Source: Clostridiales bacterium
GTDB lineage: Bacteria > Bacillota > Clostridia > Christensenellales > Aristaeellaceae
Reading direction: 5' to 3'
DNA length: 6,894 nt
NCBI GenBank assembly: GCA_012514225.1
Contig: JAAZAQ010000326.1
Coordinates: 1-6,894 of the forward strand
This document shows positions 1-5,759 of this stretch, piece after piece. Positions within the stretch are counted from its first letter, which is position 1. The number at the start of each line of letters is the position of its first letter. The notes below the pieces were generated by a model. It worked only from the letters and a program-made list of their open reading frames with translations, was not told the origin of the DNA and did not search any database. The position numbers and the translations under genes are program-made.

Positions 1-497
1 AATGGCTCGGCGGAAAGTGGTTCGAGAAAAGCCGCGCCGGTTATTTCTGGGCGCTGCGCTCCTTGCTGACGCACTTGCTTCGGGGCCAGCCCTGGCCGGT
101 GTCCCGGTACAACATCGTCCAGAACCCGAAGCGCCTGTTCATCGACCCCAGCTCGCTCAACTGCCTGCAGGGCCGCGGCTGCTATTTCCAGAACCAGCGG
201 GCGGACATCATAATCGGACGGGATGTCTATATCGCCAACAACGTGGGCCTCATCACCGAGAACCACGACCCCGGCAACCTGGACCTGCACCTGCCCGGCA
301 GGGACGTCGTCGTCGGGGACCGTTGCTGGATTGGCATGAACAGCGTGTTGCTGCCGGGGGTCGTCCTGGGGGAGGGCACGGTCGTGGGCGCGGGCGCCGT
401 GGTCACCAAGCCCTTTCCACGCGGGCATTGTGTCATCGCCGGCAACCCCGCCCGGGTCATCCGGGAGCTGTCGCCGGACGGGGAGACGAAGCCATGA
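1..497 (+). CDS. Hexapeptide-repeat O-acyltransferase, C-terminal part (5' end cut by window)
   Basis: Reading frame 3 is open from the first base to the TGA at 495-497 and gives 164 residues starting WLGGKWFEKSRAGYFWALRS, so the true start lies upstream. The protein shows left-handed beta-helix repeats (I-I-I-G-R-D-V-Y-I-A-N-N-V, V-V-G-D-R-C-W-I-G-M-N-S-V, V-V-L-G-E-G-T-V-V-G-A-G-A-V-V). It has the acceptor-side TENHD motif, whose His (codon 264-266) is the expected catalytic base, and the usual ending AGNPARVIREL. This is the NodL/WcaF/CatB-like xenobiotic and sugar acetyltransferase fold, which moves an acetyl group from acetyl-CoA to a sugar hydroxyl in the cytoplasm. Its stop overlaps the flippase start in ATGA, so it is probably co-translated with it and likely decorates the glycan repeat unit or its lipid-linked intermediate. 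The sugar acceptor cannot be read from the sequence. A TTG at 63 could be called as a start, but the conserved-looking residues before it argue against this. Confidence 0.88.
   Translation, partial: WLGGKWFEKSRAGYFWALRSLLTHLLRGQPWPVSRYNIVQNPKRLFIDPSSLNCLQGRGCYFQNQRADIIIGRDVYIANNVGLITENHDPGNLDLHLPGRDVVVGDRCWIGMNSVLLPGVVLGEGTVVGAGAVVTKPFPRGHCVIAGNPARVIRELSPDGETKP
480..485 (+). promoter_or_regulatory. Ribosome binding site of the flippase gene
   Basis: GGGGAG lies 8 bases before the ATG at 494, inside the end of the acyltransferase gene. It fixes the flippase start at the ATGA overlap rather than at any upstream in-frame codon of the long open frame. Confidence 0.65.
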
Positions 498-1801
498 GCC
501 AGGGGAAAGCGAACAGCCTGTTTGACAGGTTAAAGGGCAACCGGTTTTTCCGCTCCCTGCTGACCCTGTCCGCGGGTACTCTCATCGCGCAGGCCGTTAC
601 CATCCTGGCCTCCCCGCTGCTGACGCGCCTGTTTACCGAATATGAGCTGGCGCTCTTCGCCTTCGCGCTGGTGCCGGTGAACACCTTCATGGCGTCCGTC
701 AACGGGGGGTACAACAACGGCATCGTTGTGGAAGAGGACGGGGACCGGGTTCACGCCCTGGTCAAGCTGTCCTTCCTGGTGGGAATCGGCGTGAGCGTGC
801 TGGTGGGAATCGGCAGCTATGTCTATCTGCGCTGGTTTTCCAAGGAAGGGTACCCGGCCCTGCTCATCGCCGTCTTCGTGCTGCTGACCCTGGTCTCCTT
901 CGGCCTCATCCAGACCTTGACCGCGTACAACAACCGCAGGAAGGATTACAAGACCATCGCGGCGGTGGGCGTGTGGCGCTCCCTCTTCCAAAGCCTGGGC
1001 AACGTCGCGGCGGGATTCGCGGGCTTCGGCGCGCCGGGCTTGCTGTTCAGCTACCTTCTGGGGAACGCGGCGGGCATCCGGCGCCAGGCCCGGGACATCC
1101 GCCCGGAGCTGAGCGCCATCCGGGCGACGCCGGTCAGGGAGCTGCTGGATACCGCCAGGAGGAATTACCGCTATCCCCTTTTCACCGCCCCCGCCTACCT
1201 GGTCAACAGCTTCTCCTATTCCTCCGTCACCCTTTTTATCGAGGCGCTGTTTGAAATCCGCCTGCTGGCCTACTACGCGATGTCCATGCGCATCCTGGGC
1301 CTTCCGCTGATGCTGGTGAGCGCCAACGTGGGCAAGATCTTTTTCGCGGACGCGTCGACGGAGTTCCAGCGCAAGGGCACCTTCCGGAAGACCTTCAACC
1401 GCATGACGCTCTTCCTGCTGGCTATTGCCGTCCCCATGGGCCTGGTGATGTTTCTCTTCGCGCCGCCGCTGAGCCGGTGGGCGTTCGGCCCGGGCTGGGA
1501 GGTCGCGGGGGAGTACATCCGCATCCTCACGCCGATGTTCTGCATCCGTTTCATCGCCTCCGCCGTCTCCCCCGGCTATATGATCAGCGGGCGGCAGCGC
1601 GCGGACGCGGTGTTCCAGGTCTTGCTGCTGGCGGCGTCGGTGTCGGCCTTTCTGCTGACCCGGTGGAAGGGTTACCCGATTGAAACCTTCCTGTGGCTGG
1701 TATCCCTGCTCAAAACCCTGGTCTACCTCATTTACCTCCTCCTGCTGCGCCGATTTGCCGGGCGGCCTCGGACGGGGAACCCGGAAGGAGCGGCGGCATG
1801 A
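494..1801 (+). CDS. Wzx-like polysaccharide flippase (MATE/PST superfamily)
   Basis: The protein has 435 residues, starting MSQGKANSLFDRLKGNRFFR. The ATG at 494 sits 8 bases after GGGGAG (480-485) and overlaps the previous stop. I count about 12 hydrophobic segments, roughly at residues 22-46, 52-73, 87-108, 116-138, 150-172, 173-190, 227-250, 257-282, 297-322, 335-353, 368-385 and 390-417. The N-terminal pattern of a short basic leader followed by LTLSAGTLIAQAVTILASPLLTRLFT is characteristic of oligosaccharide flippases in polysaccharide loci. The basic, hydrophilic C-terminus (RRFAGRPRTGNPEG) is probably cytoplasmic. It would move the undecaprenyl-diphosphate-linked repeat unit across the inner membrane. 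It is followed by the epimerase with a second ATGA overlap. Family assignment rests on topology and the N-terminal motif, since Wzx sequences diverge widely. The frame stays open upstream to base 2, but that part overlaps the acyltransferase and has no family-like content. Confidence 0.9.
   Translation: MSQGKANSLFDRLKGNRFFRSLLTLSAGTLIAQAVTILASPLLTRLFTEYELALFAFALVPVNTFMASVNGGYNNGIVVEEDGDRVHALVKLSFLVGIGVSVLVGIGSYVYLRWFSKEGYPALLIAVFVLLTLVSFGLIQTLTAYNNRRKDYKTIAAVGVWRSLFQSLGNVAAGFAGFGAPGLLFSYLLGNAAGIRRQARDIRPELSAIRATPVRELLDTARRNYRYPLFTAPAYLVNSFSYSSVTLFIEALFEIRLLAYYAMSMRILGLPLMLVSANVGKIFFADASTEFQRKGTFRKTFNRMTLFLLAIAVPMGLVMFLFAPPLSRWAFGPGWEVAGEYIRILTPMFCIRFIASAVSPGYMISGRQRADAVFQVLLLAASVSAFLLTRWKGYPIETFLWLVSLLKTLVYLIYLLLLRRFAGRPRTGNPEGAAA
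776..814 (+). repeat. 15-base direct repeat with 24-base period inside the flippase gene
   Basis: CTGGTGGGAATCGGC occurs exactly at 776-790 and again at 800-814. The copies are in frame and encode LVGIG twice within membrane segment 3 (LVGIGVSVLVGIG). It may be a small in-frame tandem duplication or simply glycine/valine-rich membrane sequence with repeated codons. Confidence 0.8.
1785..1790 (+). promoter_or_regulatory. Ribosome binding site of the 2-epimerase gene
   Basis: AAGGAG lies 7 bases before the ATG at 1798 and 13 bases before the alternative ATG at 1804, so it favours the start that overlaps the flippase stop as ATGA. Confidence 0.7.
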
Positions 1802-2874
1802 TTATGACCGTGGTGGGGGCGCGCCCCCAGTTCATCAAGGCGGCGGCACTTTCCCGCGTGCTGCGGAAGAGCCGGGAGGAGATCCTGGTGCATACCGGCC
1901 AGCACCACGACGAGAACATGTCGGGCGTGTTTTTCCGCGAGCTGGACATCCCGGAGCCCGACCACAACCTGGGCATCGCCGGCGGCACGCACGCGCAGAT
2001 GACCGCCCGGATGCTGGTCGCGCTGGAGGAGCTGCTGCAACAGGTCAGGCCGGAAATGCTCCTCGTCTATGGGGATACCAACTCCACCCTGGCCGCCGCC
2101 CTGGCCGCGGTCAAGCTCCACGTCCCCGTCGCGCATGTGGAGGCGGGCAACCGGGTGGGCACGCTGAAAAATCCGGAAGAGGTCAACCGCATCCTGACCG
2201 ACCACGTCTCCGCCCTGCGATTCGCCTGCGTGCAAAGCGCGATGGACGAGCTGGAAAAGGAAAACCTGCTCTCCGGCGCCCATTTGGTCGGCGACCCGAT
2301 GTACGACGCCTTCCTGTACTACAGGGAGCGGGGCGCCGCCCGTCCCCCCCGGGACCTGGTCAGCCTGAAGGGAGAGCCCCTGCGCTTGCCCGGAGCCTTT
2401 TACTACATGACCTGCCACCGCCAGGAGAACACCGATGACCCCGCGAAGCTGCACCAGATTCTCTCCGCCATGGACGCCCTGGACGCGCCGGTCGTCTATC
2501 CCGTCCATCCCCGCAACCGGGCGGAGGTCGAACGGCTCTCCGCGTCCAAGGGATACAAGAACGTCCTGTTCACGCAGCCGGTGGGTTATCTCAGTTCCAT
2601 CCACCTGGTCAGCCATGCCAGACAGGTGGTCACAGACTCCGGCGGCGTGCAGCGGGAAGCCTTTTTCGCGGGCGTCCAGTGCGTGACCATCCTGGACTTT
2701 GTCTGCTGGCCGGAGACGATGGTGGACAACCGCAACCGGCTCGCCTTCCCGGACAGGGAGTCCATCCTGTCCGCGCTGAGCCGCCCGATGGCCGTCGACC
2801 CGCACTACGCACCCTTCGGCGACGGGGACGCCTGCGGGAAAATCACTTCCGTGCTGGAAGCCCACACCCATTGA
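1798..2874 (+). CDS. Non-hydrolysing UDP-N-acetylglucosamine-type 2-epimerase (WecB/WbpI family)
   Basis: The protein has 358 residues, starting MIMTVVGARPQFIKAAALSR. The ATG at 1798 lies 7 bases after AAGGAG (1785-1790); the ATG at 1804 is a poorer-spaced alternative. Family landmarks are GARPQFIK (residues 7-14), HTGQHHDENMS (32-42), YGDTNST with Asp93, HVEAG with Glu115, NPEEVNRILTDHVS with Glu127, CHRQEN with His207, HPRNR (237-241) and the nucleotide-binding DSGGVQREA (280-288). These match the residues known to matter in E. coli WecB (Asp95, Glu117, Glu131, His213). The reaction is C2 epimerisation of a UDP-HexNAc by anti-elimination and re-addition of UDP. Next to the WbpB/D/E-like genes, the likely substrate is UDP-GlcNAc3NAcA giving UDP-ManNAc3NAcA, as for WbpI; plain UDP-GlcNAc to UDP-ManNAc is the alternative. 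The protein is odd in two places: AGNRVGTLK replaces the usual AGLRS, and ILDFVCWPETMVDNRNRLA replaces the usual R-D-x-T-E-R/W-x-E block. Confidence 0.92.
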   Translation: MIMTVVGARPQFIKAAALSRVLRKSREEILVHTGQHHDENMSGVFFRELDIPEPDHNLGIAGGTHAQMTARMLVALEELLQQVRPEMLLVYGDTNSTLAAALAAVKLHVPVAHVEAGNRVGTLKNPEEVNRILTDHVSALRFACVQSAMDELEKENLLSGAHLVGDPMYDAFLYYRERGAARPPRDLVSLKGEPLRLPGAFYYMTCHRQENTDDPAKLHQILSAMDALDAPVVYPVHPRNRAEVERLSASKGYKNVLFTQPVGYLSSIHLVSHARQVVTDSGGVQREAFFAGVQCVTILDFVCWPETMVDNRNRLAFPDRESILSALSRPMAVDPHYAPFGDGDACGKITSVLEAHTH

Positions 2875-2877
2875 ACC

Positions 2878-2882
2878 GGAGG
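2878..2882 (+). promoter_or_regulatory. Ribosome binding site of the dehydrogenase gene
   Basis: GGAGG lies in the 13-base gap after the epimerase stop. It is 5 bases before the ATG at 2888 and 8 bases before the ATG at 2891, so either codon could be used. Confidence 0.7.
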
Positions 2883-2887
2883 CAAGA

Positions 2888-3994
2888 ATGATGAGCAACC
2901 CCCTGCGCTACGCCCTGATCGGCTGTGGCCGCATCTCGCCCAACCACATCGCCGCGGCCAAGGAAAACGGCTTTGACATCGTCGCGGTGTGCGACCTGGT
3001 GCCGGAGAACATGAAGGATAAAATCCTCAAGTTCGACCTGCCCCGCGACTTGCCCCAGTATACGGACTATCGCGAGATGCTGGAAAAGGAAAAGCCGGAT
3101 CTGGCCGCCATCTGCACGGAGAGCGGCAAGCACGCCGCCATCGCGCTGGACTGCATCCGGGCCGGTTGCAACCTGATTATCGAGAAGCCCATGGCCTTGT
3201 CCATCCGGGACGCGGACGCCATCATCGCGCTGTCCCGGGAGAAGGGGGTCAAGGTCTGCGCCTGCCACCAGAACCGCTTCAACAAATCCGTGCAGAAAAT
3301 CCGCGAGGCGATTGAAAAGAACCGCTTTGGCCGCCTGCTGCACGGCGCGGCGCACATCCGCTGGAACCGTGACTGGGAGTATTACGCCCGCGCCAGGTGG
3401 CGCGGCACCTGGGCGCAGGACGGCGGCGCGCTGATGAACCAGTGCATCCACAACATCGACCTGCTGCGCTGGATGCTGGGCGACGAGGTCACGGAGGTGT
3501 TCGCCTACACCGACCGGCTGCTCCACCCCTACATCGAGGCGGAGGACCTGGGCATCGCGCTCATCCGCTTCAAAAACGGCGCCTACGGCCTCATCGAGGG
3601 CACGACCAACATTTACCCGAAGAACCTGGAGGAAACCCTCTACATTTTCGGCGAGAAGGGTACCGTCAAGGGCGGCGGCCAGTCGGTCAACGTGATTGAC
3701 GAATGGGTCTTCTCCGACGCCCTGGACGACCCGGAGCAGGTCAAGCGCGAGCATCACGAGAACCCGCCCAACGTATACGGATTCGGGCACATCCCGCTGT
3801 ACGCGGATATGGCGATGGCCATCCGGGACGACCGGGAGCCCTACGTGTCGGCGGAGGATGGGAAGCGGGCGCTGGAACTGGTGCTGGCCATCTACCTGTC
3901 CGCGGCGGAGGGAAGGCCGGTCCGCCTGCCGCTGGCGGATTGCTCCACGATGGATTTCGCCGGGCGCTTCGAACGGGAGAACCTGGATGGATAA
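2888..3994 (+). CDS. wbpB: Gfo/Idh/MocA UDP-sugar 3-dehydrogenase (WbpB/WlbA-like)
   Basis: The protein has 368 residues, the usual size for this family. Two adjacent ATGs, at 2888 and 2891, follow GGAGG (2878-2882) by 5 and 8 bases, so the first residue is uncertain by one codon. An N-terminal Rossmann fold shows RYALIGCGRISPNH (7-20) and VAVCDL (32-37). It is followed by the family EKP signature (99-101, Lys100) and CHQNRF (126-131). The catalytic HNIDLLRWMLGD segment (188-199) carries His188. Lys and His in these places are the catalytic pair known for WlbA. WbpB/WlbA oxidises UDP-GlcNAcA at C3 with tightly held NAD+, giving the 3-keto sugar for the aminotransferase and recycling NADH with 2-oxoglutarate. 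The assignment to this reaction rather than another Gfo/Idh reaction depends on its neighbours, the N-acetyltransferase, aminotransferase and epimerase. The gene starts 13 bases after the epimerase and overlaps the next gene by 8 bases. Confidence 0.88.
   Translation: MMSNPLRYALIGCGRISPNHIAAAKENGFDIVAVCDLVPENMKDKILKFDLPRDLPQYTDYREMLEKEKPDLAAICTESGKHAAIALDCIRAGCNLIIEKPMALSIRDADAIIALSREKGVKVCACHQNRFNKSVQKIREAIEKNRFGRLLHGAAHIRWNRDWEYYARARWRGTWAQDGGALMNQCIHNIDLLRWMLGDEVTEVFAYTDRLLHPYIEAEDLGIALIRFKNGAYGLIEGTTNIYPKNLEETLYIFGEKGTVKGGGQSVNVIDEWVFSDALDDPEQVKREHHENPPNVYGFGHIPLYADMAMAIRDDREPYVSAEDGKRALELVLAIYLSAAEGRPVRLPLADCSTMDFAGRFERENLDG
3975..3980 (+). promoter_or_regulatory. Ribosome binding site of the N-acetyltransferase gene
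   Basis: GGGAGA lies 6 bases before the ATG at 3987, within the last codons of the dehydrogenase. It supports the start at 3987 and an 8-base gene overlap. Confidence 0.6.
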
Positions 3995-4556
3995 GGATTA
4001 TTTCGTCCACGAGAGCAGCTTTGTCGACGCGCCGTCGGATATCGGCAAGGGCACGAAAATCTGGCACTTCTGCCATGTGCAGCAGGGCGCGGTCATCGGG
4101 GAGGGCTGCTCCCTGGGGCAGAACGTCAACGTCGCCGGCAACGTAAAAATCGGCCGCGGCTGCAGGATACAGAACAACGTGTCCATCTATGAGGGCGTCG
4201 AGCTGGAGGACTACGTCTTCTGCGGCCCCTCCTGCGTATTCACCAACGACCTGACGCCCCGGGCCAAGTATCCCAAGGGCAGGGCGGCTTATTACCGCAC
4301 GCTGGTCAAGGAAGGGGCGTCCATCGGCGCCAACGCGACCGTCGTATGCGGCCACACCGTAGGCCGGTGGGCGCTCATCGCCTCCGGGGCGGTTGTCACC
4401 TCGGACGTACCGGACCACGCGCTGATGGCCGGGGTGCCCGCCCGGCAAATCGGCTGGGTGTGCGAATGCGGGCGCCCGCTCAAAGGCGCCATGGAATGCG
4501 CAGCCTGCGGCCGGGCCTACCGCCTTTCCGGCGGGGAATTGAGGGAGGCGGAATAA
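3987..4556 (+). CDS. wbpD: UDP-sugar 3-N-acetyltransferase, hexapeptide-repeat type (WbpD/WlbB-like)
   Basis: The protein has 189 residues, starting MDKDYFVHESSFVDAPSDIG. The ATG at 3987 is 6 bases after GGGAGA (3975-3980), inside the last codons of the dehydrogenase. The start motif (xFVHxSSxVDxxxxIGxGTKIWHF) and left-handed beta-helix repeats through residue about 150 are typical of WbpD/WlbB. So is FTNDLTPRAKYPKG (85-98), whose Asn87 corresponds to the Asn implicated in WlbB, and the ending MAGVPARQIGW. The enzyme transfers acetyl from acetyl-CoA to the 3-amino group of UDP-GlcNAc3NA and is expected to work as a trimer in the cytoplasm. Residues 159-175 form a short Cys-rich tail, CECG then CAACG, which looks like a small metal-binding knuckle. 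The next gene begins one base after its stop. The reading frame is open well upstream, but that part runs inside the dehydrogenase gene and carries no family sequence. Confidence 0.92.
   Translation: MDKDYFVHESSFVDAPSDIGKGTKIWHFCHVQQGAVIGEGCSLGQNVNVAGNVKIGRGCRIQNNVSIYEGVELEDYVFCGPSCVFTNDLTPRAKYPKGRAAYYRTLVKEGASIGANATVVCGHTVGRWALIASGAVVTSDVPDHALMAGVPARQIGWVCECGRPLKGAMECAACGRAYRLSGGELREAE
4544..4548 (+). promoter_or_regulatory. Ribosome binding site of the aminotransferase gene
   Basis: GGAGG lies 9 bases before the ATG at 4558, inside the final codons of the N-acetyltransferase gene. Confidence 0.7.
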
Positions 4557-4557
4557 G

Positions 4558-5685
4558 ATGGAATTCCGGGATTTACGCGCCCAGTACGAGCGGCTGAAGC
4601 CGCGCATGGACGGACGGCTCCAGAAGGTCCTTAACGAGGGAAAATTTATTTTTGGCCCCGAGGTCGGCGAATTTGAAGCCAGGCTTGCCGCGTACGCGGG
4701 CGTTCAGCACTGCGTCTCCTGCGCCAACGGCACCGACGCGCTGCAGCTGGTCATGATGGCCTGGGGCATCGGTTCCGGCGACGCGGTATTCACCGCGGAC
4801 TTCACCTTCTTCGCCTCCGCCGGCACCGTGTCCATCCTGGGCGCCACGCCCGTCCTGGTGGATGTGGACCCGCGCACCTTCAACCTCTGCCCCGACGCGC
4901 TGGAGGCCGCAATCCTGAAAGTTCTGCGGGAAGGGAAACTGACGCCGCGTGCGGTCATCCCCGTGGACCTGTTCGGCCTGCCTGCGGATTACCCGCGCAT
5001 TGAGGCGATTGCTGAAAAATATGGCCTGAAGGTTCTGGAGGACGGCGCGCAGGGCTTCGGCGGCAAAATTGGCGCAAAGCGCGTCTGCTCGTTCGGGAAC
5101 GCGGCGACGACCTCCTTCTTCCCGGCCAAGCCGCTGGGCTGCTACGGCGACGGCGGGGCCATCTTCACCAACGACGCGGCGCTGGACGTCCACCTGCGCT
5201 CCCTGCGCGCGCAGGGCCGTTCCCCGGAAGACAAGTACGACAACCGCCTCATCGGCATGAACTCCCGCCTGGACACCCTGCAGGCCGCCGTCCTGTTGAC
5301 CAAGCTGGAAGCCTTTGAGGAATTCGAACTGGACGCCGTCAACCAGATCGCCCGGCGGTATACCGGCCTGCTCGGAGACAGTGTGGTCACCCCGTATATC
5401 CCGGAAGGCTACCTCTCCAGCTGGGCGCAGTACACCATCCTCCTGCGGGACCAGGGTCAGCGCGACGGGCTCAAGCGCCATCTGGCCGGCCAGGGCATCC
5501 CCTCCATGGTGTACTATCCCCGGGGTCTGCACCAGCAGACCGCCTATGCCGGCTTCGGGCTGACGGATGCCGATTTCCCCGTCACCAGCGATCTGGCGCG
5601 CCGGGTGCTCAGCCTTCCGATGCATCCCTACCTAACTGAGAAGGATACTCAGAAAGTAGCGTCCGCCGTCAGCGACTTCACTTGA
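4558..5685 (+). CDS. wbpE: DegT/DnrJ/EryC1/StrS PLP-dependent UDP-sugar 3-aminotransferase (WbpE/WlbC-like)
   Basis: The protein has 375 residues, a normal family length. The ATG at 4558 follows GGAGG (4544-4548) by 9 bases. It opens MEFRDLRAQYERLKPRMDGR, the usual start of WbpE-type enzymes, followed by GPEVGEFEARLAAYAGV. The cofactor phosphate site SCANGTDAL lies at 54-62. EDGAQGFGG (161-169) holds the Asp and Gln that contact the PLP ring, and SFFPAKPLGCYGDGGA has Lys191 (codon 5128-5130) as the Schiff-base lysine. NSRLDTLQAAVL and the C-terminal SLPMHPYLTE are also standard. The enzyme puts an amino group from glutamate on C3 of the 3-keto UDP-hexuronic acid, and the 2-oxoglutarate formed is what the partner dehydrogenase uses to regenerate NAD+. 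The last about 18 codons use CTA, ACT and GTA, unlike the strongly GC-ending codons before them. The sugar specificity is inferred from the neighbours. Confidence 0.92.
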   Translation: MEFRDLRAQYERLKPRMDGRLQKVLNEGKFIFGPEVGEFEARLAAYAGVQHCVSCANGTDALQLVMMAWGIGSGDAVFTADFTFFASAGTVSILGATPVLVDVDPRTFNLCPDALEAAILKVLREGKLTPRAVIPVDLFGLPADYPRIEAIAEKYGLKVLEDGAQGFGGKIGAKRVCSFGNAATTSFFPAKPLGCYGDGGAIFTNDAALDVHLRSLRAQGRSPEDKYDNRLIGMNSRLDTLQAAVLLTKLEAFEEFELDAVNQIARRYTGLLGDSVVTPYIPEGYLSSWAQYTILLRDQGQRDGLKRHLAGQGIPSMVYYPRGLHQQTAYAGFGLTDADFPVTSDLARRVLSLPMHPYLTEKDTQKVASAVSDFT

Positions 5686-5759
5686 AGAGAAGATAGAAAG
5701 AGAGCGTTTGGCGGGATTGCCGGGCGCGGAGGATGATGAATAATCAGGCGGGTTATTAC
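5686..5759 (+). other. Spacer between the aminotransferase and glycosyltransferase genes
   Basis: This 74-base spacer is the longest in the window. It begins with a purine run (about 5684-5704, interrupted by a single T) and contains GGAGG at 5728-5732, directly against tandem ATGs at 5733 and 5736. GGCGGG at 5747-5752 is 7 bases before the ATG at 5760. I see no convincing stem-loop terminator and no clear -10/-35 promoter, so readthrough from the upstream genes is the simplest reading. GGAGG abuts the 5733 start and is only 3 bases from 5736, which is why the weaker but well-spaced 5760 start was preferred. If 5736 is used, the protein gains eight N-terminal residues (MNNQAGYY). Confidence 0.6.

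Noticed and set aside
2..493. Upstream extension of the flippase frame to the window start
   Set aside because: The extra 164 codons are the alternative frame of the acyltransferase and are rich in R, P and G without membrane segments. The ATG at 494 has a good Shine-Dalgarno and the normal family N-terminus.
1680..2438. Plus-strand open frame overlapping the epimerase gene
   Set aside because: It is an alternative frame of the epimerase with low-complexity R/G/P-rich translation, while the epimerase frame carries all family motifs.
3696..3986. Upstream extension of the N-acetyltransferase frame
   Set aside because: This part reads S/R/T/W-rich nonsense inside the dehydrogenase gene. The conserved N-terminus and ribosome site place the start at 3987.
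1732..5625. Long minus-strand open frames (1732-2898, 2843-3790, 3741-4607, 4573-5625) opposite the plus-strand genes
   Set aside because: They lie opposite well-supported enzymes, have compositions expected from high-GC antisense reading (many R, G, A, V, Q, H), no recognisable domains and no ribosome sites. They are shadows of GC-rich codon use.
5706..5730. Possible terminator hairpin around GGCGGGATTGCCGGGC
   Set aside because: The GGC/GCC arms are only three bases long and no T-run follows, so it does not support a terminator.
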